Source of the DNA: a virus
Reading direction: 5' to 3' (one strand)
Length of the DNA: 34,419 nucleotides
Virus record (IMG/VR): IMGVR_UViG_3300032242_000972
Coordinates: 1-34,419 of that record
Of this stretch, positions 16,095 through 22,443 are shown piece after piece (the stretch's first letter is position 1; each line of letters starts with the position of its first letter). Below the pieces are notes generated by a model. The model saw nothing but the letters and a program-made list of their open reading frames with translations, searched no databases and had not been told where the DNA came from. The position numbers were made by a program, and so were the translations under genes.

Positions 16095-16186
16095 TACAGG
16101 ACGGATGGTAGCGGCTGGTGTCCAACGTCCAGCCGAGTACAGGACAGCGGTTGGCGGCTCCAAATTGTGCGTGCCGCGTACAGGAA
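16095..16186 (+). repeat. Three TACAGGA direct repeats with a nested hairpin
   Basis: TACAGGAC at 16095-16102 and 16138-16145, and TACAGGAA at 16179-16186, lie 43 and 41 bases apart, close to four helical turns each. Between the first two is a perfect CGGCTGG / CCAGCCG stem (16112-16118, 16129-16135) with a 10-base loop. Candidate regulator-binding sites upstream of recT. Confidence 0.5.
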
Positions 16187-16230
16187 ACCACGTGGCTAAC
16201 CATGACCATTTCAACGGGGCAAACCGATTG

Positions 16231-16265
16231 CCATGAGTGGTCATCCGTGACATCATGGCTCATGG
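16231..16265. repeat. Inverted repeat CCATGAG / CTCATGG
   Basis: Perfect 7-bp arms at 16231-16237 and 16259-16265 with a 21-base spacer. Possible operator half-sites; could be chance. Confidence 0.3.
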
Positions 16266-16370
16266 CCACGTCGCTCACCGTCTCTCCAATGCCCACTGAA
16301 AATGGGCGTGATGCTTGGTTGGACAAGGCAGCAGCCGCATTTGCGATTGCTCGGGAACGACGTGACATGG

Positions 16371-16400
16371 AAAAACCCCCACCGGGTAGGCCGGTGGGGG
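16371..16400 (-). terminator. Leftward-facing Rho-independent terminator
   Basis: A perfect 10-bp stem (CCCCCACCGG / CCGGTGGGGG) with a 5-base loop is preceded by five A on the + strand, so a leftward transcript would end in hairpin plus T-run. No leftward gene is visible to its right. For rightward RNA it would be a hairpin 30 bases before recT. Confidence 0.7.
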
Positions 16401-16430
16401 CGGTGCACCAACCGTAGCAGAGGACGAAAC

Positions 16431-17210
16431 ATGAGTGCATTAGCAGTCACCGATGGACAGGACTGGTGGGACGAACGGCAACTGGCCGCGTTGACCCAAA
16501 TCGGAGTCGCCAACGCCAGCAAAGGCGACCTCGCGCTGTTCCTGTCATACGCACAAAAGACCGGACTGGACCCGTTCAGTCGCCAGATTTACATGATCGA
16601 ACGTGGCGGCAGATGGGGCATCCAAGCCTCCATTGACGGCCTCCGCATCGTGGCACAACGGTCGGGCCAATACGCCGGACAGGCAGGGCCATTCTGGTGT
16701 GGGCCAGACGGACAGTGGGTGGACGTGTGGTTGTCAGACGCCGCCCCTGCCGCCGCCAAAGTTGGCGTGTATCGAGCCGGGTTCAGCGAACCATTGTGGG
16801 CCACAGCATTGTGGAAGGAATACGGAGCCGGTTCGCAAATCTGGAAGAAGATGCCAGCCCTCATGCTCGCCAAATGCGCTGAAGCGTTGGCGTTGCGTAA
16901 GGCATTCCCGCAAGACCTGTCCGGCATTTACACGGCGGACGAGATGGCACAGGCCGACGACAAGCCCGAACCCAAACCGGCACCAGCGCGTCTGGTTGTT
17001 GAGCGTGCCGAAACCGTTGAGTACTCAGACGAACAACAAGACCAAGCGGCACGTCTGGTTTATGCGGCGTCCGTTGTCGCCGACGTGGAAGAACTGCGAA
17101 TCATTTGGGGAGACGCAGACCGCGCAGGTCTGCTGGATGCGCCTGTCGATGGTTCAACGGTGCGCGAACGCATTGCTCAACTCGTCGCCGACATTCGGGA
17201 GGCATCATGA
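16431..17210 (+). CDS. recT: RecT/Bet-family single-strand annealing protein
   Basis: 259 residues from an ATG with GAGGAC upstream. The core has [20 protein letters not shown], then [20 protein letters not shown] with the characteristic I-D-G-L-R, and [20 protein letters not shown] followed by [15 protein letters not shown]. These are landmarks of the RecT/Bet annealing family. The C-terminal about 85 residues are a separate charged extension. First gene of the rightward recombination/replication operon. A Cas4/RecB-like nuclease three genes downstream is the likely exonuclease partner. Confidence 0.92.
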   Translation: MSALAVTDGQDWWDERQLAALTQIGVANASKGDLALFLSYAQKTGLDPFSRQIYMIERGGRWGIQASIDGLRIVAQRSGQYAGQAGPFWCGPDGQWVDVWLSDAAPAAAKVGVYRAGFSEPLWATALWKEYGAGSQIWKKMPALMLAKCAEALALRKAFPQDLSGIYTADEMAQADDKPEPKPAPARLVVERAETVEYSDEQQDQAARLVYAASVVADVEELRIIWGDADRAGLLDAPVDGSTVRERIAQLVADIREAS

Positions 17211-17584
17211 CCGCGCCCATGTTGCCCTACGCGGGCACGTCTGGTTGGTCAGGCAGCGAATCCAGTCGGCAGCGCGCCGTCACCGCTGACGCCAACGGGC
17301 TGACCGGCAAACGGCAGAAGGAAACGCTGGCATTCGTCACGTCACGCCTGTGGGAAGGCGTCACATGGAAAGATGTCGCCAACCATTTGAACGTGCACCA
17401 CGGCACCGCCTCAGGCGTGCTGTCTGTGCTTCACAAAAGTGGGCATCTTGCCCGCTTACAGGAGACACGTGGTCGGTGCGCGATCTACGTCCACCCTGAC
17501 TACGTACACGGACGCGACATCGCTGAGCAGGGACGCAAACCGCAACGGCACACCTGCCCCAATTGCGGAACACAGGTGGCGTGA
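17207..17584 (+). CDS. Winged-helix protein with C-terminal zinc ribbon half
   Basis: 125 residues, ATGA-coupled to recT. A winged HTH at about 36-95 ([53 protein letters not shown]). The C-terminus ends CPNCGTQ, a single zinc knuckle. Likely a DNA-binding accessory or regulator of the operon. TGATG overlap to the next gene. Confidence 0.65.
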   Translation: MTAPMLPYAGTSGWSGSESSRQRAVTADANGLTGKRQKETLAFVTSRLWEGVTWKDVANHLNVHHGTASGVLSVLHKSGHLARLQETRGRCAIYVHPDYVHGRDIAEQGRKPQRHTCPNCGTQVA

Positions 17585-17697
17585 TGACACAACGACATGC
17601 CGCCTTATTGCGTGACGACAGCCGCATCCATCGCTGCACCTGCGGGTCATGGGTCTGGGATTTTGACCCGTGCGGCGTCTGCGGGGAGGTGTCCTAA
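17584..17697 (+). CDS. 37-residue zinc-ribbon peptide
   Basis: Starts in a TGATG overlap and ends in a TAATG overlap. CTCGSWVWDFDPCGVCG is a compact Cys4 motif. Possibly completes or assists the preceding winged-helix protein; not assignable to a family. Confidence 0.55.
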   Translation: MTQRHAALLRDDSRIHRCTCGSWVWDFDPCGVCGEVS

Positions 17698-18053
17698 TGA
17701 CTGTCACACCACAAGCCGTCGAACAGCGACTGGTCACGTTGTCGCGTGACGTTGACGAGGCACACACCGACTTGGTGAAAGCCGAACAGGAATACGCCAA
17801 CGCCAAATCCGACTACGAGATAGCCGCCGCCCGTGCCCGTCTGTCATTGGCAAGGGCTGAAGGTGCCCGCAAATTGACCGTGGCCGAACGTGAGGATGAA
17901 GCATTGCTGCAAACGCAAACCGAATACCGCCGCGTCATGAGTGCGGATGCACTGGTCCGTGCCGCCCGAGCCAACGCCGCACGTCTGCGAACACAGGTGG
18001 ACATTGCTCGCAGCGTCGGCACTTCCGTTCGTACTGAATGGAGTGCCGCATGA
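17697..18053 (+). CDS. Coiled-coil hypothetical protein
   Basis: 118 residues. Almost entirely helical, with heptad-like spacing over residues 5-110 (VEQRLVTLSRDVDEAHTDLV, AEQEYANAKSDYEIAAARA, LVRAARANAARLRTQVDIA). Lies between the annealing protein and the nuclease and is ATGA-coupled to the nuclease. Perhaps a scaffold for the recombination proteins; that role is inference. Confidence 0.6.
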   Translation: MTVTPQAVEQRLVTLSRDVDEAHTDLVKAEQEYANAKSDYEIAAARARLSLARAEGARKLTVAEREDEALLQTQTEYRRVMSADALVRAARANAARLRTQVDIARSVGTSVRTEWSAA

Positions 18054-18694
18054 GCGCCGCCAACAAGGTTCTCGGAGTTCTATTGGAGAGCCGCAGCAAT
18101 CGAGACAAGCAAACCCATGTTGGGCCTAGCGAGATTGGTGGCTGTCGTCGCCGCGTCTGGTATCGCCTTAATGGCACACCCGAATGCAACGACACACTCA
18201 AACTGCCAGCACTCATGGGCACCGCCATCCACCGCATGTTGGAACGAACCGCCAGCAAACACGATCCGTTTGGCACCGATTGGCAGATTGAAGTGGAACT
18301 GGTGCACGACGGCCTCATGGGTCATGCCGACCTGTACAGCAGCGCAAACCGTGAAGTGGTGGATTGGAAAACCACCAAGAAGGCATCGCTCAGCAAATTC
18401 CCGAGCGAACAACAACGTTGGCAGGTGCAGTTGTATGGCTGGCTGGCTAACGCCAACGGCCTTCCCACCGAAACGGTCACGCTGGTTGGCATCCCGCGAG
18501 ACGGCGACGAGCGGAACATTGTCGTCCATTCGGAACCGTATGACGAAACGGTGGCGCAGGAAGCGCTGACGTGGTTGTCCGAGGTGCGCGACATGACCGA
18601 ACCGCCACCGCCACAGGAAACGCGCCGGTTCTGCTCGTTGTACTGCTCATGGTTCGACGGTGAGGGGGTCAACGGGTGTCCAAGTCGTACATGA
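18050..18694 (+). CDS. Cas4/RecB-like PD-(D/E)XK nuclease with Fe-S cysteines
   Basis: 214 residues from an ATG overlapping the previous stop. Motifs in order: GPSEIGGCRRRVWY (C32), GTAIHRMLE (H61), GHADLY (D94), VVDWKTTK (D105, K107), WQVQLYGW (Q127), then C195-x3-C199-x10-C210. The split C + CxxxC + C set matches the 4Fe-4S cluster of Cas4/AddB-type nucleases. It probably resects DNA ends to feed the RecT-like annealer; such pairs are common in phage recombination. No cas genes or CRISPR arrays are present, so a CRISPR role is unlikely. Confidence 0.85.
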   Translation: MSAANKVLGVLLESRSNRDKQTHVGPSEIGGCRRRVWYRLNGTPECNDTLKLPALMGTAIHRMLERTASKHDPFGTDWQIEVELVHDGLMGHADLYSSANREVVDWKTTKKASLSKFPSEQQRWQVQLYGWLANANGLPTETVTLVGIPRDGDERNIVVHSEPYDETVAQEALTWLSEVRDMTEPPPPQETRRFCSLYCSWFDGEGVNGCPSRT

Positions 18695-19044
18695 AAGACA
18701 TGCCAAACCTTCAAGGCGCACGCTGCCGCGAGGTCGGCCCGGACATGATGTTTGTGTTCGATGAAGCGCAACCAATTCGGGGACACATAGCCACCTCACG
18801 CAACCGGCACCTGTCGGCATCGTTGCGTGCCATGTGCGCCTCATGTCCCGTCCTGTACCCGTGCTTGGAATGGGCCATGCCCAATGAGAACTACGGGTGG
18901 TGGGGTGGTCTGTCAGCGCAAGAACGCGAAATGGTCAGACGCCGTGGCGTTGCTGCTGACGCCGTGGTGTATGCGCTGGAACGTCTGCTGGACATGGGAG
19001 CCGATCCCGACATTACGCGACTGCTGGAACGTGATGCCGCATGA
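18676..19044 (+). CDS. WhiB-family Fe-S transcription regulator
   Basis: 122 residues from a GTG with GAGGGGG upstream, overlapping the nuclease gene by 19 bases. C17-x36-C54-x2-C57-x5-C63 provides the four cluster ligands, and GWWGG (74-78) is the family signature. A basic EREMVRRRG follows for DNA contact. WhiB proteins are confined to actinobacteria and their phages, and some phage members act on host WhiB regulons. Here it could switch phage or host transcription at the onset of replication. ATGA overlap with the initiator gene. Confidence 0.92.
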   Translation: MSKSYMKDMPNLQGARCREVGPDMMFVFDEAQPIRGHIATSRNRHLSASLRAMCASCPVLYPCLEWAMPNENYGWWGGLSAQEREMVRRRGVAADAVVYALERLLDMGADPDITRLLERDAA

Positions 19045-19730
19045 GCATCCGCCTAATGCAATTGGTTTGGGACGGCGACCTCGGATTAGACCCCACAGCG
19101 CTGCTGGTGCTGTTGTCGTTAGCCGATCAAGCGAACGATGACGGGGTGTGTTGGCCCTCCGTGCGATCCACGGCTGCCCGCACAGGCATAAGCGAACGAC
19201 GAGTCCAACATTGGCTCACCGTATTGGCCGACCGAAACTTGCTACGAGTGCAAGAACGACCGGGCCGCTCGTCGCTGTATTACGTCACCCCCGCTGTACC
19301 CGTCACCCCTGACGTACACAACACCCCTGACGTACACAACACCACCACCCCTGCCGCCAGCGACGTGGGAGGGGTGCTGTTCCCGGCACCCATAACCATA
19401 AAAGAACCACCAAATGAACCACCAACACAGCCGACCCTCAACAGTGGTCGGCTATGGGCCGTCCAATGGTTCGACACCTACGGCGAGAAGCCACCCAACA
19501 CTCAGGTGCGCCGTGTGGCGCGAGACGGTGCCGTCCTGCTCAAGGAAGGACACACACCCGAACGCATCACCGAGGCGATCAACCGCGCGGTCAAGGACGG
19601 GCACGCCAACCTGTCTGCCGCCCTGTTACGCCTCTCCGCGCCCGTGCGAGAACAGCGCACCGGCAATCCAGCATTGCAAGCCATCAAAAGGACGAGCGGC
19701 GCATTGGCGCTGATGGGAGAAACACCATGA
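19041..19730 (+). CDS. Winged-helix replication initiator candidate (lambda O-like layout)
   Basis: 229 residues. N-terminal winged helix (about 1-81): LLVLLSLADQANDDGVCWPS, STAARTGISERRVQHWL, then a wing (ERPGRSSLYYV). A Thr/Pro/Val linker (83-130) is encoded by tandem iterons. The C-terminal domain (about 133-229) starts GRLWAVQWFDTYGEKPP and is helical. DNA-binding domain, linker containing iterons and a C-terminal partner domain reproduce the arrangement of lambda O, which binds its own gene. The gene lies in the replication block, just upstream of a possible helicase-loader gene. The initiator call is inference from architecture. Confidence 0.65.
   Translation: MSIRLMQLVWDGDLGLDPTALLVLLSLADQANDDGVCWPSVRSTAARTGISERRVQHWLTVLADRNLLRVQERPGRSSLYYVTPAVPVTPDVHNTPDVHNTTTPAASDVGGVLFPAPITIKEPPNEPPTQPTLNSGRLWAVQWFDTYGEKPPNTQVRRVARDGAVLLKEGHTPERITEAINRAVKDGHANLSAALLRLSAPVREQRTGNPALQAIKRTSGALALMGETP
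19287..19426 (+). other. Candidate replication origin inside the initiator gene
   Basis: Two exact 18-bp tandem units (19305-19322 and 19323-19340; core ACCCCTGACGTACACAAC) follow a degenerate third unit (19287-19304, 12 of 18 identical). Downstream, 19391-19420 is 63% A+T, unusually high for this region, and contains GAACCACCAA twice (19405-19414, 19417-19426). Iterons plus an A/T-rich segment within an initiator gene is the lambda oriR arrangement. Confidence 0.5.
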
Positions 19731-20125
19731 ACCGAGACGACGCACTCAAACTGCTCGCCGTCGGCATCTCATTAGACCCGCGACTCAAGGGCGGCACCGG
19801 CGACGACCCGGACGAGATGCTGCTCAAAGCGGCAACATGGAGCGGCACATTGGACAACGACATGCCACTGTCCTTCGCCGTCGAAACCATGCGAGCGCAT
19901 TACAGCAACAACGAACAAATGATTATGCCGGGACATCTCAACAGCCGGTGGCGTACACAGTCCCGCAAGACACAACACACGGACTCACATTGCGGCATCA
20001 CCGGTTGCGTGTGCGTACACCGGGACGGCTGCTACAAGGGCTGGATCGACAACGATTACGGAACAACCAAACCATGCCCGACGTGCCGCCCCATCGTCGC
20101 CGAACGATTGGCGAGCCGAACATGA
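19727..20125 (+). CDS. Replication-block protein, possible helicase loader, with Cys-rich end
   Basis: 132 residues, ATGA-coupled to the initiator candidate. The helical N-terminus (about 1-85: EMLLKAATWSGTLDNDMPL, FAVETMRAHYSNNEQMIMP, GHLNSRWR) resembles actinophage proteins next to initiators that are sometimes annotated as helicase loaders or replication accessory proteins. The C-terminal third has CGITGCVCVHRDGCYKG and CPTCRP, probably a zinc site. Function is inferred from position and weak resemblance. Confidence 0.5.
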   Translation: MNRDDALKLLAVGISLDPRLKGGTGDDPDEMLLKAATWSGTLDNDMPLSFAVETMRAHYSNNEQMIMPGHLNSRWRTQSRKTQHTDSHCGITGCVCVHRDGCYKGWIDNDYGTTKPCPTCRPIVAERLASRT

Positions 20126-20322
20126 CCAAAGTCACCGCCATGCCAATGGATGAAGTGCTACCCGGCGACATCGTAATCATCCACGGCAAACGCTACGAGG
20201 TTCGCTGGATCGTCGGGCCAGACACACACGGCTGGTTTGATTTGCGAATCATCAACGCGCAACAACCGGCAGCGCTAGAAGCATTCACCGCGTGCGGACG
20301 ACTGGATGTGGTGCATGACTGA
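20122..20322 (+). CDS. Small beta-rich hypothetical protein
   Basis: 66 residues, ATGA-coupled. VLPGDIVIIHGKRYEVRWIV reads like a small beta-barrel of the kind found in RNA- or nucleic-acid-binding proteins, but the match is too generic to name. Overlaps the next gene by eight bases. Confidence 0.5.
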   Translation: MTKVTAMPMDEVLPGDIVIIHGKRYEVRWIVGPDTHGWFDLRIINAQQPAALEAFTACGRLDVVHD

Positions 20323-20839
20323 CCAACACGCCATCAGCCTGCTCATCGGCGAATATCCCAGCCTCTGGGATGTCATGGACGTGTGTGACAAATCCACACG
20401 CGGACAACGCAACATCCGCCGCTACCCATTAGCCATCGGCGTCCTCTCAACCGCCATGGAATTCCACGATTGGACACGTAACACCTGCCAAACCATGGCG
20501 CTAAGGCTCAACGCCACACCGTCATGGGTTGGATTACCCGTGCCCAGCGGCCCTGATCCACGCATCTTGGAACGTTTGGTCTGGATGGATTCGGTGTGGG
20601 TAAGCGTCGATCAAACCGACCCTCACCTAGCCAAGAACGTGGCTCAATCAGCCGAACGTTGGCACCGCCGCATCATCAACCATGTTGGAGCGCCAAAAGC
20701 GTTGGTTTATCTACAAAACTCACGATGCCCCAAATGCGAATTGGCCACCGTCATGCGTGAGGGCGGCACCCTGTTATGTGTCAACGTGCTATGCCGAGAC
20801 GGCGACGAATGGCACACATGGGCGGCGTTCAATGCGTAA
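20315..20839 (+). CDS. Hypothetical protein with zinc-ribbon-like end
   Basis: 174 residues from the ATG at 20315; a GTG at 20306 is an alternative. The helical N-terminal region contains LWDVMDVCDKSTRGQRNIRR and FHDWTRNTCQTMALRLNA. The C-terminus (about 140-174) has CPKCELATVM and CVNVLCRDGDEWHTW, a Cys4 ribbon pattern. Such proteins recur in actinophage replication blocks without assigned function. Overlaps the HNH gene by eight bases. Confidence 0.6.
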   Translation: MTDQHAISLLIGEYPSLWDVMDVCDKSTRGQRNIRRYPLAIGVLSTAMEFHDWTRNTCQTMALRLNATPSWVGLPVPSGPDPRILERLVWMDSVWVSVDQTDPHLAKNVAQSAERWHRRIINHVGAPKALVYLQNSRCPKCELATVMREGGTLLCVNVLCRDGDEWHTWAAFNA

Positions 20840-21188
20840 CAACCGAGACGTAGTGCTGGCACGGTCAGGCGGCTATTGCGAACGCTGCGGCATCCCATTA
20901 GCAAACGATTGGGCGCTGCATCACCGCAAACTCCGCAAACATGGCGGCGACAACAGCCCAGCAAACCTTATGGCGCTGCACCATCACTGTCACAACCTTG
21001 GAACCGACTCCGTACATCTCAACCCAGCAAACGCCTACGCAATGGGCTGGCTGGTGCGTTCAACGCAAGACCCGGAGTTTATTGCCATGCGATTGCCAAA
21101 CGGCACAGACGTGCTGCTCACAACTACCGGCGACTATCTGTCGGCGGGACTCAAAATGACCGAGGATGGAGAACGAAATGGCTGGTGA
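20832..21188 (+). CDS. HNH endonuclease
   Basis: 118 residues from the ATG at 20832. The HNH core is clear: YCERCGIPL (C16, C19), WALHHRKLRKHGGDNSPANL (H30/H31 and N46) and ALHHHCHNLG (H50-H54). The C-terminal 50 residues are a separate beta-rich tail. Could nick DNA for packaging or recombination, or be a homing-type enzyme. Its position in the replication block, away from the terminase, argues against the usual packaging partner. Overlaps the SSB gene by 11 bases. Confidence 0.85.
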   Translation: MRNNRDVVLARSGGYCERCGIPLANDWALHHRKLRKHGGDNSPANLMALHHHCHNLGTDSVHLNPANAYAMGWLVRSTQDPEFIAMRLPNGTDVLLTTTGDYLSAGLKMTEDGERNGW

Positions 21189-21573
21189 ACCACTTATCAC
21201 TGTGACCGGAAGATTGGGTGCTGACCCGGAAGTTCGCAGCACTCCCACCGGCAAAGAAGTCACCGAATTACGAGTGGCAGTCACGCCGCGAATCAAACGG
21301 TTTGACGCATGGACGGATGACACCACCATGTGGTTCGACGTTGAATGCTGGGGCAATCACGCCGACAGCGCTCTACGTAAAGGCGCGCTCGTCATCGTCA
21401 CGGGCACACTACGCGCCAACGAATACACCAACAAGGCAGGCGAACAAGTCACACGCCACCGCATCACCTCGCAATACGTTGGCGTGGTGCACAAGCCGCA
21501 AGGCCAAGCCGAAGCCGTGATGGACAACGTACAAGGGGGGAGCGACCCGTGGAAAACCCCGAACCCGTTCTAA
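21178..21573 (+). CDS. ssb: Single-stranded DNA-binding protein
   Basis: 131 residues. OB-fold landmarks: ITVTGRLGADPEVRSTPTGK, VTELRVAVTPRI, WFDVECWGNHADSALRKGAL, then VTGTLRANEY and HRITSQYVGVV. The start at 21178 (GGAGAACGAA upstream) is preferred over the in-frame ATG at 21166. The tail is short and ends DPWKTPNPF, keeping Pro-Phe but lacking the acidic run that usually recruits partners in bacterial SSBs. It protects ssDNA during replication and recombination. Confidence 0.92.
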   Translation: MAGEPLITVTGRLGADPEVRSTPTGKEVTELRVAVTPRIKRFDAWTDDTTMWFDVECWGNHADSALRKGALVIVTGTLRANEYTNKAGEQVTRHRITSQYVGVVHKPQGQAEAVMDNVQGGSDPWKTPNPF

Positions 21574-21731
21574 TCGACTCAGGCGTGGCAGCAATGCTGC
21601 TCCACACGTCACCGGACAATGTGCGCCAAATGATTAAGCGCGGCAAACTCTCCAAACACGGCACAGCCAAGCGCCGCTCATTGGTTCGCTACGAGGATGT
21701 GCTGGCATTACAGAAGCAACGCAATGGCTGA
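21549..21731 (+). CDS. Excisionase-like HTH protein
   Basis: 60 residues from a GTG, overlapping the SSB gene by 25 bases, with AAGGGGGG upstream. VLIDSGVAAMLLHTSPDNVR followed by QMIKRGKLSKHGTAKRRSLV is the HTH/wing pattern of AlpA/Xis-like proteins. A second candidate, after the 12972 gene, for the recombination directionality factor or a transcription regulator. Confidence 0.65.
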   Translation: MENPEPVLIDSGVAAMLLHTSPDNVRQMIKRGKLSKHGTAKRRSLVRYEDVLALQKQRNG

Positions 21732-21807
21732 AGCCTTGTTGCAAATCGGCCTAATGGCCTGCTGGTTAATGGCTGGCATTTGGCTGGTGAAATTGTTTAC
21801 GCGCTAA
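21724..21807 (+). CDS. 27-residue membrane peptide
   Basis: ATG inside the end of the previous gene (8-base overlap). One hydrophobic span (LLQIGLMACWLMAGIWLV) and a basic end (KLFTR). Fits the group of tiny membrane peptides in this genome. No family. Confidence 0.45.
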   Translation: MAEALLQIGLMACWLMAGIWLVKLFTR

Positions 21808-21903
21808 CCATGGGCGTGTCGTGGTTGCCTACCGGCAGTGGCTGTTACGCTTACTGCCGGTGGGCGAACCATGCCCATCGTCGGACGGACGACGGGAGCA
21901 AGC

Positions 21904-22443
21904 ATGGCTGCAAAAAGTTTTCCCGTTGCAATGGTTCCAGTGGATCGACTCAGCCCATACCCCGGCAATGCACGCCGAGGCAACGTGGAACGAATCGCGG
22001 AATCCCTTGCAGCGTATGGACAATGGCGTCCCATCGTGGCGCAAAAATCCACCGGACATGTGCTGGTTGGCAACCACATGCTGCAAGCAGCCACCAGCCT
22101 CGGCTGGGGATCGCTGGCCGTCTATTGGATGGACGTGGACGACGACACCGCCCGACGCATCTTGCTAATGGACAACCGCAGCAGCGACGGCGCGCTGTAC
22201 GACGACGACGACCTCCGAATGCTGTTCGAAGCATTGGACGGTGACGTGACAGCCACCGGCTGGTCAGAAGCCGACATGGAAAAACTGTTGCGCGACATAG
22301 ACGAGTCAGACGTAAACACCGAACCCATGCTGCCGTCCTATCAGTACAACGTGATCGTGGAATGCCGAGATGAAGCGCAACAAGCCGAACTGCTGGCTCG
22401 GTTTGAGGCTGATGGCCTGACATGCAAGGCGCTGGTCACATGA
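21904..22443 (+). CDS. ParB/sulfiredoxin-fold protein
   Basis: 179 residues from the ATG at 21904 (GGGAGC upstream; GTG 21838 and ATG 21871 are in-frame alternatives). N-terminal ParB fold: VPVDRLSPYPGNARRGNVER, then GQWRPIVAQKSTGHVLVGNH with G-N-H in place of the usual G-H/E-R. C-terminal domain (about 142-179; YQYNVIVECRDEAQQAELL) is ferredoxin-like and common in phage ParB proteins. This fold acts as a CTPase, nuclease or nucleotide-binding partner. No ParA gene is seen, so plasmid-type partition is unlikely. ATGA-coupled to the ABC/GNAT fusion. Confidence 0.85.
   Translation: MAAKSFPVAMVPVDRLSPYPGNARRGNVERIAESLAAYGQWRPIVAQKSTGHVLVGNHMLQAATSLGWGSLAVYWMDVDDDTARRILLMDNRSSDGALYDDDDLRMLFEALDGDVTATGWSEADMEKLLRDIDESDVNTEPMLPSYQYNVIVECRDEAQQAELLARFEADGLTCKALVT

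Larger units (their letters stand above)
15692..16430. promoter_or_regulatory. About 740-base intergenic switch region
   Basis: Separates the divergent repressor/integrase and recT operons. No convincing gene. Contains three TTGACA boxes (15772, 15967, 16014) without well-spaced -10 partners, several GC-rich short dyads around 15800-15960, three TACAGGA direct repeats, inverted repeats and a leftward-facing terminator. Probably holds the divergent promoters and repressor operators, and possibly attP. An ORF at 16202-16417 is listed among rejected items. Confidence 0.5.

Noticed and set aside
16202-16417. Possible + strand gene of 71 codons before recT
   Set aside because: Its end ([19 protein letters not shown]) looks somewhat protein-like, but there is no ribosome-binding site and the last codons are the terminator hairpin.
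15823-16440. Minus-strand ORFs across the switch region
   Set aside because: No domain, no ribosome-binding site and irregular composition; the region's dyads argue for regulatory DNA.
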